Below the pieces are notes generated by a model. It was not told the origin of the DNA and searched no databases. It saw nothing but the letters and a program-made list of their open reading frames with translations. From Zoroaster sp. YZ-2022 (lineage: Eukaryota > Echinodermata > Asteroidea > Forcipulatida > Zoroasteridae), in assembly GCA_029582265.1 (NCBI GenBank), contig CM055819.1:38699934-38763933 (forward strand): a DNA stretch of 64,000 nt, given 5' to 3'. The position numbers and the translations under genes were made by a program. Every line of letters begins with the position of its first letter. Positions within the stretch are counted from its first letter, which is position 1. This document shows, piece by piece, positions 12,500 to 24,757 of this stretch.

Positions 12500-12861
12500 T
12501 TTTACCCAAAGCGGACACCAAGTTTGCTTTTTAACGGCATGTACTTAGTGTGCTTTTAACAATTTTGATGTATTGCACCCTCTAGTGGATTATTAGACCA
12601 ATTCCTAATTTGTTTGTCTCATGTATAAATTTACTACAGTCGCACACATAAAATTGAATAATCACTAAATACTGACTTTAGAAACACATAAAATAATCGT
12701 GTACGGAGTGTATCCTAACCATTTACCTGTTTATAGGGAAATTAGAGATATTAGCAATATTGGAAAAATGCCTATTTATCTTGTACTTTCTGTCAAATGT
12801 GCAATGTTCTTTATTCATACAGTAATTTCATTACAGATCGATTGGTTCTTGTGAGCAGCCC
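12279..12861. repeat. Duplicated block, segment 1 (paralogue at 24177-24757)
   Basis: From CAATGACCGTGTTGGTCACT onward this stretch is near-identical to 24177-24757, apart from a few substitutions and one short deletion. Homology ends at GCCCTTTAA, exactly where a piggyBac inserted in the other copy, so this copy preserves the empty TTAA site (about 12859-12862). Confidence 0.9.
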
Positions 12862-13827
12862 TTTAAGCTCAACCATACCTTATTAATTCTGTAATAAATA
12901 AGAATTTTATATTCTAAGCAAGGTGTATAAATAAGAGAATAAAATAATGTGGAATACAACTGGCACTTTTTCTGTCTAAATATGACAAAATATGACAGAT
13001 GACACACTTAAGGAGAGGGAAGTGAGTCAAGTGAGGTTGGAAACGAAATTTTGGGGTATTTTGAGCAATGAATACATGCAAATCCAGTGAGATGTTGGAA
13101 ATTTTGTTGGAAATTTAGACATTGTGTACAAGTGGCGGTTGGGTTAGACATTCTTTCCAAAGTGAATAATCTAAGCAAGGTGTATAAAATAAGAATTGAA
13201 TAATCTGAGCAAGTGTTACAAATAGTTGAATATCGGGAATAATGAAGATTTTTATGCATAAACATATTGTAGATATTTGTAATAAATTGCGATATTTTAA
13301 ATATGGGCCACTTCAGTATTCTAACTCAGAATCTTTCGTTATACTTCATGTCATTTGCCCAATGATGTAACGACTGTCGAGCTATGAAGATAACTTAATT
13401 TTTGTTTTCCAAGAAGATCTTTGTCAGCTGTGTACCTACACTTTGGTTACAATAAGTACACTTATACTTAAATCATTTATCAATATATACAAAATAAGAA
13501 ATAAAGTTGAAACAATATTTTTGTTTTGATCATCCCGTATATTCGGGGAGGGAGAACACAGCATTTCAAAGTTCTCTTACATTTTTGTCTAATCAAGTTG
13601 TGTAGTGGATCCTATGGATGCTTAAATGTTTAAATCCCAATATGCATGAACTATGTACAGTTAATAAAATCACTTGAAATGTTCAATAAATTGAAAACAT
13701 ACGGTAATTTGTCTTTTAATTTTGATTATTTTAAGTGCCGAATATCATTATTAAGACGAAAACAATTCCCGTTTCCCATGCCAATTCAAATCTGTATACA
13801 AATAAGTGATAAGGCTCCCCCTTTTGT
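12862..13827. other. Unassigned AT-rich DNA between duplicated blocks
   Basis: No gene is seen. Two short imperfect direct repeats around CTAAGCAAGGTGTATAAA (12916 and 13172) are visible. The corresponding stretch is missing from segment 2. Confidence 0.4.
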
Positions 13828-13945
13828 TTAATTCCGATATTCGTTTCAACAAATTTCATACTCTAAATATTCGACAAAACCACACCGAACCGAATAAAAC
13901 CAATATACAGCAATCCGTAGATATCTGATCCTTCTATTTATACAG

Positions 13946-14139
13946 GTGGCTGGATTGCACAATACAGGGATCAGAACCAGTGGATTCGTGTGGACCTGCA
14001 AGAGTCAGTTACAGTCACTGGCATCATCACACAAGGGTATGCCGGTGGTTCCCTTTGGACACAGTCATATAAAATAAAGTACAGTGACAACGGGGCTGAT
14101 TGGATCTACGTGACTGGAGCCGATGGGTCATCATTGACG
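13946..14139 (+). CDS. Discoidin (F5/8 type C) domain, exon A, segment 1
   Basis: A clean internal exon: TTTATACAG acceptor before 13946 and GTAAGG donor after 14139. It is 194 nt, begins with two bases of a split codon and ends on a codon boundary (entry phase 1, exit phase 0). The 64 codons give the middle of a discoidin domain: GWIAQYRDQNQWIRVDLQES, then VTGIITQG, SYKIKYSDNGADWIYV. WIRVDL, ITQG and the Y-x-xxYSxDGxxW pattern are family signatures. Discoidin domains bind carbohydrate, phospholipid or collagen on extracellular proteins. Genomic readthrough to a stop at 14316 is intron. The exon for the N-terminal part of the domain was not found in this window. Confidence 0.85.
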
Positions 14140-14797
14140 GTAAGGTCCTATCAAGATGACATACTTGCACTGTCGTCATATTTTACCTCAAATCAATATA
14201 CTCCTATAGCAAATGAGACCCATGGTTATTATTCACATAGTGCTACGTTAAATGTACTAACTCATGATAGACATGGTATAGTTCTTACGCAATACAAAAT
14301 GTCAAGTCTTGAATAAAGTGTATAAGTTTCTATACCTGTAATCATTATTAATGTATAAAATACACAAATAAGAAAATAAGAAATCTCAAATTAAAAAACA
14401 AAGTGAACAAAAAGTTAACATATTTTAGGATCAGCCACCTATTATGGGGGGTCGGCGCCTTTGAATGTCTTCCATATTACGTGTGTGTCTTACAAATGCT
14501 TTGTATTATGTTTGAAGGGGAACATGGCCTATGTCTATGTCCAATATGTTATTCCTGTTATTATAAATTATGACATGATTTTATTATCTGTATTTGGCTG
14601 ATGTTGCAGCAGATCAAATCAGTTTCCCTGAATAATCCAACGCTTCAACAGTCAACAATAATTCTACGTTCGCGTAACCATTGAGAAATAATTTGCAAAA
14701 ACTACCGAGACAGTTTTGGTACATGTTGATCCTAACCCTATCTTAAAAGCCTGCGTGAAAATAAGAAATAAACCCTCTTATAACATCATAGCATATA

Positions 14798-15239
14798 TGT
14801 GACCTGTCACCACGAAACCCAGACAAAGTCGCACCGATCCATTTCGAGTAAACAGCGTGCAAAGTCATTTCAGGGTGGAATCGTCCATTTTTGGATTTTG
14901 GGATGACCGTATGCTTTACATATTCATCTATCATTTTACTTTAAAAATAAATTAAATCTGTTAAGGTAAAATACTTTTTTACCCTATTTTCGGAGCGATG
15001 TTGGTGAACAAGAAGCGTGGACTTCCTGTACAAAAGCCTTCTTTTCTCTGATTGACTTGTTATTGATTGGGCATGTTGGGGGGGGGGGGGCTTAATCCCC
15101 TCCTGAGGGGATTACAGGAAAGTGTTACCCCTACAAGTTTATAATCATTCAAAAGCTTATGAACTGAAGAATATGAAAATACCAAAAACTCAAAATAAAA
15201 TTTTCCAAATTTGTCCGGGTTTCGTGGTGACAGGTCACA
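14798..15239. mobile_element. MITE with TA target and TGTGACCTGTCACCACGAAA ends, segment 1
   Basis: The inverted ends share about 30 bp and are flanked by TA on both sides, as expected of the Tc1/mariner superfamily. There is no coding capacity inside. A G-run and a CCCCTCCTGAGGGG palindrome lie in the middle. It lies in the intron between discoidin exons A and B, and the orthologous insertion is at 30301-30748, so it predates the segment duplication. Confidence 0.8.
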
Positions 15240-15723
15240 TATTCGTTAAAAAATATATTTACTGTTAACAGATATTGGATATTACCACCCCCACCCCCTT
15301 CGTGAGTAAGGTTATGTAGCTAATTTCAATAGGCTAGGTTTTTAGCACATCTTTAATTTCGCTTAATTTGTTTTCTCCCTTGACTTTGAAGTGATATTTT
15401 TGTGTGCGATACTCATATGAACGCGATTGTAAACATTTTATTCAATTCATTTTCACCTAGACTAGGCGCCTACTAACGGAATGTTATTATAATCATGAAA
15501 AATGCAAGTTTAATTGTTGGCGCACCCATATCGAAAGAAGATGATTTATCAATGAGAAGTAATCTTATTTATTTATTTATAAAATCTGTTATTTTTGGGG
15601 GTTATATAACTGAAATACATTTCCTGTTGTTGATGAACTAATATCATAATATATTTTGTTCAAGAAAGGGTTCCGATTGGCATCTTTCATACACTACTCT
15701 CTTTTAAGTATGTGTATATAAAT
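15240..15723. other. Intron sequence of the discoidin gene
   Basis: Nothing recognised except a short (TTTA)n stretch. The sequence is conserved in segment 2 (30749-31228). Confidence 0.5.
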
Positions 15724-15951
15724 CGTCCCTAATTTGCCATCGTGACATAATCCCGAATTAAGTTAGCGTAGTGATCAATACGGTATTGGTCAATTTGCCA
15801 AATTACAAAAATAGCCAGTTAGAGCATTCGTCATTTGAATGCATGCTCTATCTCCAAAACTACAAGGAATACATGCATGTGGATTAGATACAATGGGCGG
15901 GAAAACTTAAAATTGAAAAGTCGGATTGGTCACTATGGCAAATTAGGGACG
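15724..15951. mobile_element. MITE with CGTCCCTAATTTGCCATAGT ends, segment 1
   Basis: The left end CGTCCCTAATTTGCCATCGTGA is mirrored by TCACTATGGCAAATTAGGGACG. The 228-bp element is non-coding. Family members are at 31229-31422 and 53189-53445, and a truncated one abuts the gap at about 39206. Confidence 0.82.
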
Positions 15952-16486
15952 AAAGTTAAGACAATGTGTCAGTTAAGACAGGGAGTAGATCAAATAATCA
16001 GGCTTTATGGATTTTGTTTACAAAACATCTTTGTTAAGCCATTTTAAGAATATGTATTTTAATTGAAAACAAACTATCAAATAAAACCAGAGAGTGTGTT
16101 TAAGGAATATATATCTTACCAAAATGTGTCTCTGTATATCTGTTATGAAGAAAATTTACTTTTGAAAACGTAATCCAACACAGCAATTCTAGTTTTTAAA
16201 TTGGAGAATAATCGTTTTGCTTAATCTGAGAAAGAAATTTGTGGGATGTTTTTTGTCACCTTTAAAGACAATTCTTCCAAAGCTTGTTTTTACTCGTATT
16301 AAATTGTGGTGGTTATAGTACCATTTTGGCGAATACAAATTATAATTTGTGTGCAAAATTTCTTAAAAAATGGCAATTTGTTTGAAATGAATAAAAACGA
16401 CCTTATATTCCCGAGCCACGTGCAAAACTGAAGAACTGACATTAATGCTTATTTTCCGACAAGTGTGGGTGGGTGTGGGCGCCCAG

Positions 16487-16590
16487 GAGGCCACTTGTGG
16501 GATACTGACACAATGGGGACAATGGTACCCCACACGTTTCCCACTTGTGGGGTACTGACACAATGGGGACAATGGTACCCCACACGTTTC
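16487..16590 (+). repeat. 51-bp tandem repeat, 2 copies, segment 1
   Basis: Unit starting CACTTGTGGG(G/A)TACTGAC and including ATGGTACCCCAC. There are three copies in segment 2 and three to four in segment 3. Confidence 0.85.
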
Positions 16591-17011
16591 TTCTGGCGTT
16601 GGCTCAAATCAACTGTTAAGGAGGGTTAAAGATGCATGTAGGTTTCATCGGAACATCAGTAATTTCCTAATAGAAAAGGACAAAAAATACTTTGAAAATA
16701 AATATTTCATAGAATAATCATCAGAACCTTACTTTAAGGATCTATCGCCCGTGTTTCACCCCCAATTTCTGGAAATTGTTTTCATTGGAACATTGGTCGT
16801 TTCCTTTTAGAAAGGATTACTTTGAAATGATATATTTCACAGAATAGTTGTCAGAAGCTTGGTTTAACAGTAAACAAAAGGGCTAAAACGAATTAATGAC
16901 GGGATCCACTATCAATGCATTTCGGTACATATTTACTGTAAAACCATGTTTCACACGATTATCTTGAGAAATGTGTATAATTTAACAGCATTTGTATTAA
17001 CTTCCTCAAGT

Positions 17012-17396
17012 AAAATAGCAATGTTCTGATGACAAATAAAATAGCGATGTTCTGATGACAAATAAAATAGCAATGTTCTGATGACAAATAAAATAGCGAT
17101 GTTCTGATGACAAATAAAATAGCAATGTTCTGATGACAAATAAAATAGTAATATTCTGATGACAAATAAAATAGCGATGTTCTGATGACAAATAAAATAG
17201 CAATGTTCTGATGACAAATAAAATAGCAATGTTCTGATGACAAATAAAATAGCAATGTTCTGATGACAAATAAAATAGCAATGTTCTGATGACAAATAAA
17301 ATAGCAATGTTCTGATGACAAATAAAATAGCAATGTTCTGATGACAAATAAAATAGCGATGTTCTGATGACAAATAAAATAGCGATGTTCTGATAG
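17012..17396 (+). repeat. 26-bp minisatellite (core ATGTTCTGATGACAAAT), about 15 copies, segment 1
   Basis: Units contain AAAATAGC(A/G)ATG followed by TTCTGATGACAAAT. All three minus-strand frames are open because no unit contains a stop in that direction. The long predicted peptides (LSSEHCYFICHQNIAILF-type) are by-products, not genes. Confidence 0.95.
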
Positions 17397-18228
17397 CGAA
17401 AGCTGCCGTTAAAATAGCGAAAAACACGAGCGACACGTCTTTAACAGTAAATAAATGCTTAAATGAATATATAACGAGACCCACCATCGATTAATTTTGT
17501 AAAACCATGCTTATCATGATTATTTTCAGAAATGTGTAAACATCTTAAAATATCTCTCATTTCAAAGTAATTGTTTCCTTTCAAAAATGAAATTATCAAT
17601 GTTCAAATGAAAAGGTAAATTTCCCGAAATTGCCACAATAAGACATCGATTTACCATTCTCAGTAACCTGTCTAAGGTCTGTAATCCCCATAGGCTTAAG
17701 CACGTACTGACCAGCTGCTTATCATCGTTACTTGTAATTACATTGTTCTTTCATTAAGGCACTTCATGAGCCTCGACGTGTCGTTAACACAAGTACATTC
17801 CTGTATTACAATACTATCAGCCTCTTTGATAATCTTATTGGTAATATCACCTCAGGCAAAACTATATCTAGAGCAGATTGATACCATCATCAGCTTTATA
17901 CCAAGTAAGTTTTATATTAAAACTCAACCATTTGGTTATATTTGAATTACCAATGTATTTATTCCAAAAATGTGTTGCATTATGGACGCAATTCAATTCT
18001 TATAGATCATCATGCTCTGTTTTTAAATGTAATAAATCCATTATCAATCAATATATTCCTATCTGCATTGAGCAATTTAAGAATTTTGTAAACATCAACT
18101 TATGCCAAAACGAATTTATGACGGGATCCACCATCAATGCATTTCGGTACATATTTACTGTAAAGCCATGTTTCACACGATTATCTTGAGAAATGTGTAT
18201 AATTTAACATTTGTATTCACTTACTCAA

Positions 18229-18343
18229 GTAAAATAGCAATGTTCTGATGACAAATAAAATAGCAATGTTCTGATGACAAATAAAATAGCAATGTTCTGA
18301 TGACAAATAAAATAGCAATGTTCTGATGACAAATAAAATGTCC
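18229..18343 (+). repeat. 26-bp minisatellite, second short array (4 copies), segment 1
   Basis: Same unit as the array at 17012. It results from an internal duplication of the flanking intron (GACGGGATCCAC(C/T)ATCAATG at 16893 and 18119). It ends in AAAATGTCCGTTTAAATAGCG, which is the empty TTAA site used by the element at 40876 in segment 3. Confidence 0.92.
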
Positions 18344-19476
18344 GTTTAAATAGCGAAAGCTGCCGTTAAAATAGCGAAAAACACGAGCGACACGTCTTTA
18401 ACAGTAAATAAATGCTTAAATGAATTTATAACTAGACCCACCAACGATTCATTTTAGGACATATTTACTGTAAAACCATGCTTATCATGATTATTTTCCG
18501 AAATGTGTAAACATCTTAAAATATCTCTCATTTCAAAGTAATTGTTTCCTTTCAAAAAGGAAATTATCAATGTTCAAATGAAAAGGTAAATTTCCTGAAA
18601 TTGCCACAATAAGACATCGATTTACCATTCTCAGTAACCTGTCTAAGGTCTGTAATCCCCATAGGCTTAAGCACGTACTGTCCAGCTGCTTGTCATCGTT
18701 ACCTGTAATTACATTGTTCTATCATTAAGGCACTTCATGAGCCTAGACGCGTCGTTAACACAAATACATTCCTGTAATACAATACTATCAGCCTCTTTGA
18801 TAATCTTATTGGTAATATTACCTCAGACAAAACTATATCTATAGAGCAGATTGATACCATCATCAGCTTTACACCAAGTAAGTTTTATATTAAAACTCAA
18901 CCATTTGGTTATATTTGAATTATTTAACTTCTTGTTCATACAGAGTGGTTTTATTTTTGATTGTAATTATGCAGTATAGGAATAATTATCATTTGTATAT
19001 ACATGTATTTATTCCAAAAATGTGTTGCATTATGGACGCAATTCAATCCTTGTAGATCATAATGTATGTTTTTAAATGTAATAAATCCATTATCAATCAA
19101 TATATTCCTATCTGCATTGAGCAATTTAAGAATTTTGTAAACATCAACTTTTGCAATTTTTCCAGGAAAAGTGTAGACAGTTACTGAAAATTTCACCTGA
19201 TTAATTGATCTTCATTCATTCTGGTTTATTAAAAATACTGCATACGGCGGGCATGAAAAGCCGAAACACTTTAAAACAAATCATATACAATTAACATTTA
19301 AATTTCATTACACAAAAAATATTTAAATATAAAGCAAAAACAGAAAATATGGTTAGGAATGCCAGATTAAGTAAGTATGAATGCACAACGTAACATTTTA
19401 CTAAAAGTGTACCGGAGCTTTTATCTTTAAATACAAAGAATTACCATGTGTCCGTTTCTTTGTTGTTTGTCTTCAG

Positions 19477-19609
19477 TTTCAGGGCAACACGGACTATAAC
19501 ACACCGGTAACTGTCTACTTACCCGCGGCTCTGCAGACTAGATTCATACAGATAGAACCCGTCACGTGGAATTATATATGTATGCGCTTTGAACTACTTG
19601 GATGCAGAG
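19477..19609 (+). CDS. Discoidin domain, exon B, segment 1
   Basis: Acceptor TGTCTTCAG precedes 19477 and donor GTGATT follows 19609. The 133 nt begin on a codon boundary and leave one base over (phase 0 in, phase 1 out), so it joins exon A at 14139 in frame. It encodes FQGNTDYNTPVTVYLPAALQ, then TRFIQIEPVTW and MRFELLGCR, the classic end of a discoidin domain with its closing Cys. It is three codons shorter than the copies at 34039 and 42688 (after VTW). Exon A plus B form a phase 1-1 module able to duplicate without disturbing frame. Confidence 0.87.
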
Positions 19610-20860
19610 GTGATTGTCCTTTCTGTGTTTTCTGTATGAGTAGAATGGCAACATCACCGCACAAGACGTGTGATTGATTACTAATTCAAACTACCGCTGG
19701 CATGGGCGACAGTTTTTATGGTGAAGGAGACACTTGTGACAATGTTGCCCCCCCCCCCCCCCCATTTGTGCATATTTATTTTTGCAAAATTTGCATTTCG
19801 TGCGTTTTCAAAAGAGGTGAATACAAATTGAGTAATTCTCGACTATTTTTAGCGTTAAACAAGTTTCAAAAAACATTGGGGATGTTTGGGGAGGTGTCAG
19901 TTATGGGGCAGATGGAGTATATTCTACACATAATCCCAGCAAATACTACTTAAGGAGCTGCATCGGCAAACCTCTTCATTGTCCTGACGAAGATTAGAGC
20001 AGGCTAATTGAAACGTTGAGAATAACCCGTGAAGTCCCCATGGTTCTCCCTGAACCATATTTCTCACTTAGCGACAGTAGAGAAAAACGAGTTGCCCGAA
20101 ATTGGTTCTCCCTTGAACCTTTCTCACTTAACGAAGTTTGAGATACGAGTTGTGCGATACGGTTCTTTTCAGAACCTGTACCTCAGCTTCACGTTAGTTG
20201 AGATAAACACATGGTGTTACCGCAAACCGAAACGATATCGATATTCCACCATGCAAAGCCTCAAAACTTATATCAGATGGAGTAGGTTATTCAGTTCAGA
20301 TTCCTGCCGAAAGGCGTCCCCCCATCATCACAAGAAATCTCATTGGCGCAACTCATATTATGTAGCTAGACATTCAACTGTATGAAGATCGTGTGTGTGT
20401 TACGAACATTGTTGATAAAGCCTAGAATTAGGCTAACATTATTATTCTGATTTGTTTCTGCAGCAAACTAATGACGTTTATTCCTGAGTTCCTAGCGGCG
20501 ATCAGCAGCGTCAGTGATAAGGAAAGGACGAGTCTCCAAAAATCAGTTAAAATTATACGTATATAAAGTCAATTAAACGTATATAAAGTCAATTATACGT
20601 ATATAAAGTCAATTATACGTATTTAATAGTCAATTATATAGTGTATTCCAGTCCATGACGTCATAATCCCACACAAACAAATTGACTTTGACTGGATCCA
20701 CAGTCAACGGACGAGACAAAAATACAAATTACCTTGGAAATAACCATGATGCTATTATTACACTTTTATTATTACACTATTATTATTCCTAAGAAACTTG
20801 TCCGTAGACTCTGCCGATAGGAGTAAATTACCACCACTAATAAAAGACAAATAGTGGCGG
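19610..20860. other. Intron/intergenic part of segment 1 downstream of exon B
   Basis: It holds a C-run (about 19747-19763), a run of short direct repeats of TATACGTATATAAAGTCAAT (20557-20640) and otherwise non-coding DNA conserved in segments 2 and 3. No further exon was recognised. Confidence 0.5.
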
Positions 20861-23434
20861 CGATTAAACGATTTTTTGTTGTATTACATTTCGGGGATAT
20901 TAAATTGTTAGTATCGTCTCCTCAGGCATGTTGTTGGGAGACAATTGGGTTCCTAATGGGGTTCCTAATGGGGGTGGGAGGGAGAGGGGACGTTTAGCGA
21001 AAATTCACACAAGGTGTTCATTTTCAGAAGGACACTGGGCACTAGATTTGCTGCTTGAAATAGTAAGCTTGGCTAAACGAAGTTCACGGAAATTTCCCAA
21101 ATTAAAGAATTCTACAAAATGCCAAACAGAAACAATTTTACGCGCTTTTGTTACCACGAAAAGACCCGCGCAAATACACACCACACGAATGCACATCTTG
21201 CTGAAATTCAAATAGGGTCAGTTCTTTGGATCACACAGCCCACTGAGGGTGTTTGTTTGCTTGAATGGACGGGCGCGACCACTTCGCGCCCCAGTATGGT
21301 CCTGGCCGTCACCCGGTAACCAGTTTATAACACGGTATGACGGTACGCATTCTGGTTGGCATTTTGCCTCAGTTCTGACGAACAAAGTAATTACAATTAA
21401 ATATATATTTCAATGGATATGTGTGTATGGGTCTTTTGGTATATAATTATTTGAGAAAAGGGAATACTATAGTAGCCCCCCTGAATCCACACCTGTAAAT
21501 GGTTATTTTGGTTCAGCTTTTAAGGGGAGGATCAGGGTCCGTAACATGGAATTACGCGCTTATACAATCACCATAATTATCTGCTTACAGGGTTAGCAAT
21601 CCTTATAATTTATATGCGAAGTACGCATAAGCAGTATTACCTTAATTGCTAACCCCTATGAAATACGCTTACGTTAAGCAAATTTGTTTCTGCTCCAGTG
21701 AGGGGTGATTTTTCGCTTACGGTAAGCAGAGCCGTCAGACTGGGCCCAGATCCTGCAAAGGGTTGTCAGAGGATACTCAACATCAAGTGAGAATGCAAGG
21801 CAAGTGTGTCTGCGTGTTACACCCCTTTTTAAAAGTCTATATGCAGATACTATTTTGTCCATCGGGGAAGGAGAACAAAGATATATAAAAACCCTTGGTC
21901 ACATGCAAGGACAAAACATTTGAAAGTAATAAGTACAAAATATGATATACGTCTATTACAGTGGTGGATCCAGGATTTGGCCGATGGGTGGGGGTGGGGT
22001 GGGGTGGGGAGGGGTGGGGAGGGGTTATGTCATATCGACAGGCATGGACTTAACTTCTCGTTTTATTAATGTATTCATGTAATCATGTCATTTGACGTTT
22101 AACGTTATAATAGGCTAATCAGTGCTGTCTTGAACTTGCATGTTTATGTTAGCTGTTGCTCTTGCAATTTCAGTAATTGTATGATCGTATAATTATGTCA
22201 TTTGACAATTAACATTTAAATATTACGTGGTGTTTTAGAGTGAAACTTATTTAAAGGGTCTATAAAATGAAAGGTTATAATATAGATACACATTTTTTAC
22301 ACATATGCAATGCTTCAGGACGGTTTAAACAGAATGTGAAGTTCATTTCCAACATACAGTTAAAGATTGAGTTTCAAATGAAACAAACATCATTCTGATT
22401 ATTGAAAAATGAGGGCGCTGTTTTATAAGATCACAGTAGTGACTCACGGTATCACAGCAGCTGTATGCATTAACAGTATGCTCACATTCCACAACAGGAT
22501 TTCAATGAAATTTTCTGCACAAACCAACCATGATATTGCATCTGATTCTGTTATATCATGTGCTCATGAATATTCAAATTTTCATTAATATAATTGCCAT
22601 CAATTGCCAAACATGCCAAATACTTTCCTATTGCCCTTAAATAAAACAAAACAAAAACAAAAACAAAATACAAAAAAAATATAAAAAAATAAAAAAACAT
22701 TTGCAATTTTAGGTCATTTTCGATCGTGCAATCCTGTAATTTGATATTTATAATATTTAATAGTCAGTGGTGTTCCATGTCAAACATAGAACCTTTGCAA
22801 TGTTGTTTGTGTAAGAGCGGCTGTTTATGTTGTGTTAACAAAATTCAATAAATTTCGATTGTTTAATCGACCATCCTGCATCATTTCATTAGAAAGATGT
22901 GATAATGATGAGGGCTTTTGGATTACATACCTTGTTCTATATTTATTCAGACTGATATTTATTATGTCCATTACCTTGAGGGTACATTAGTTCGTGTATA
23001 TGAAAACATTGGTCAAGGCCGCTATACATTAACAAAGAAATGTGACATTTTGTTCTGGTTTAACTTGCCATAGGAGTCTCAAACCCAAATAAAACTTCAG
23101 AATTAGTTAAAGGGTTTACGGTTGCGGGAAAGGTGGAAGTCAAGGAAGGGAAAACAAATCACGTTATATAAGAAGCAGCGAATAATACCTCGCTTGTTTA
23201 TACGTAGCTACCGTACTCTGTTTAACATGGAACCATTGTAATTTTAGCTGTTTACATAATTATAGCATTTTGTAATATCAGTAATTTGTTGATCGAGTAT
23301 TGTCATTTGACATTTTTAACATTTTAATATTCAGTGTTGTGCTGAAGTAAACATTTTCAATTTCTGATGTTAGCTGTTAATATTGCATTTGCAATTTCAG
23401 TCATTTTCGATCTTGTAATCGTGTAATTTGACAT
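20861..23434. other. Non-coding segment 1 DNA with degenerate repeat of about 100 bp
   Basis: Phrases such as TCATTTGAC(G/A)TTTAACATT and GATGTTAGCTGTT recur around 22080, 22190, 22720, 23290 and 23370, indicating an old tandem or dispersed repeat. It also contains a short inverted region of AGCAG/TGCTAACCC motifs near 21580-21660. No exon is seen. Confidence 0.45.
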
Positions 23435-23438
23435 TTAA

Positions 23439-23676
23439 CCCTATCAGGCCGGAATAGTCCCTTATGACATGTTTAATTGTATGTCTTGACCATCGCTCTG
23501 AAATTACCCGTCTTTTCCCAACTACATTTGGACCGCCCCTCGTACAAAAATCACCAATGTTTGTTTGTTTAAAGTTACAATGTCACCCGGATATTTGACA
23601 AAGGCCAGGTTCATGTCCGTTTTCTGAAAACTTTATCCACATTTTGTGTGCAAACACATTCAACGGGTTTTTTGAA
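23439..23676 (+). mobile_element. Left end of a TTAA-flanked (piggyBac-like) element, cut by the gap
   Basis: TTAA at 23435-23438 is followed by CCCTATCAGGCCGGAATAGT. The mirror end GGCCTGATAGGG occurs at 49924-49935 in segment 3, followed by TTAC. CCC...GGG ends at TTAA are the piggyBac signature. The rest is hidden by N. Confidence 0.6.
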
Positions 23677-24176
23677 NNNNNNNNNNNNNNNNNNNNNNNN
23701 NNNNNNNNNNNNNNNNNNNNNNNNNNNNNNNNNNNNNNNNNNNNNNNNNNNNNNNNNNNNNNNNNNNNNNNNNNNNNNNNNNNNNNNNNNNNNNNNNNNN
23801 NNNNNNNNNNNNNNNNNNNNNNNNNNNNNNNNNNNNNNNNNNNNNNNNNNNNNNNNNNNNNNNNNNNNNNNNNNNNNNNNNNNNNNNNNNNNNNNNNNNN
23901 NNNNNNNNNNNNNNNNNNNNNNNNNNNNNNNNNNNNNNNNNNNNNNNNNNNNNNNNNNNNNNNNNNNNNNNNNNNNNNNNNNNNNNNNNNNNNNNNNNNN
24001 NNNNNNNNNNNNNNNNNNNNNNNNNNNNNNNNNNNNNNNNNNNNNNNNNNNNNNNNNNNNNNNNNNNNNNNNNNNNNNNNNNNNNNNNNNNNNNNNNNNN
24101 NNNNNNNNNNNNNNNNNNNNNNNNNNNNNNNNNNNNNNNNNNNNNNNNNNNNNNNNNNNNNNNNNNNNNNNNNNNN
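23677..24176. other. Assembly gap (500 N)
   Basis: Exactly 500 N, so the size is a placeholder. Open frames spanning it are meaningless. Confidence 1.
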
Positions 24177-24757
24177 CAATGACCGTGTTGGTCACTAATG
24201 CGTGAGTTGACAAGATCAGACTGACATGACTGAGGAAGTTATCGTATACCAAAAATGACTGATTTTTCATGAAATAAATATCCTGGAATAATTTGAAGTA
24301 TATGTCCATCATCATCCATATGTTCTCCACCTTACTAGGTAGGTAAGATTACATTATTGGTTATATTGAATGAGAAAACGTGGCGGTCGGATACGACATT
24401 TTACCCAAAGCGGACACCAAGTTTGCTTTTTAACGGCATGTATTTAGTGTGCTTTTAACAATTTTGATGTATTGCACCCTCTAGTGGATTATTAGACCAA
24501 TTCCTAATTTGTTTGTCTCATTTACTACAGTCGCACACATAAAATTGAATAATCACTAAATACTGACTTTAGAAACACATAAAATAATCGTGTACGGAGT
24601 GTATCCTAACCATTTACCTGTTTATAGGAAAATTAGAGATATTAGCAATATTGGAAAAATGCCTATTTATCTTGTACTTTCTGTCAAATGTGCAATGTTC
24701 TTTATTCATACAGTAATTTCATTACAGATCGATTGGTTCTTATGAGCAGCCCTTTAA
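24177..24757. repeat. Duplicated block, segment 2 (paralogue of 12279-12861)
   Basis: Near-identical to 12279-12861 until the TTAA at 24754-24757, where the piggyBac begins. Confidence 0.9.

Larger units (their letters stand above)
13828..23676. repeat. Tandem segment 1 of the discoidin-exon array
   Basis: This block runs from GTTTAATTCCGATATTCG to the first assembly gap. It shares long, ordered, near-identical stretches with 29367-39455 and 39956-49420: discoidin exons, MITEs, a 51-bp repeat, a 26-bp minisatellite and flanking intron sequence. It lacks the MITE and following stretch found at 35003-36950 in segment 2. It has an extra internal duplication of about 1.2 kb (16890-18110 versus 18115-19190). 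Confidence 0.9.

Noticed and set aside
13990..14316. Single 108-codon gene beginning at an internal Met of the discoidin exon
   Set aside because: The ATG is a by-product. A good acceptor lies upstream and a GTAAGG donor at 14140, beyond which the sequence has no domain sense. Same for 29529-29855.
17012..17396. CRISPR-like array or box C/D snoRNA cluster (CTGATGA in each unit)
   Set aside because: Units are contiguous with no unique spacers, and the host is an animal. CTGATGA recurs only because the unit repeats. No terminal stem, D box partner or GAAA with a helix supports a snoRNA or hammerhead.
23583..24330. Open frames of about 185-240 codons over the first N run
   Set aside because: They consist mostly of unknown bases in an assembly gap. 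The same applies to frames over 39317-40163.
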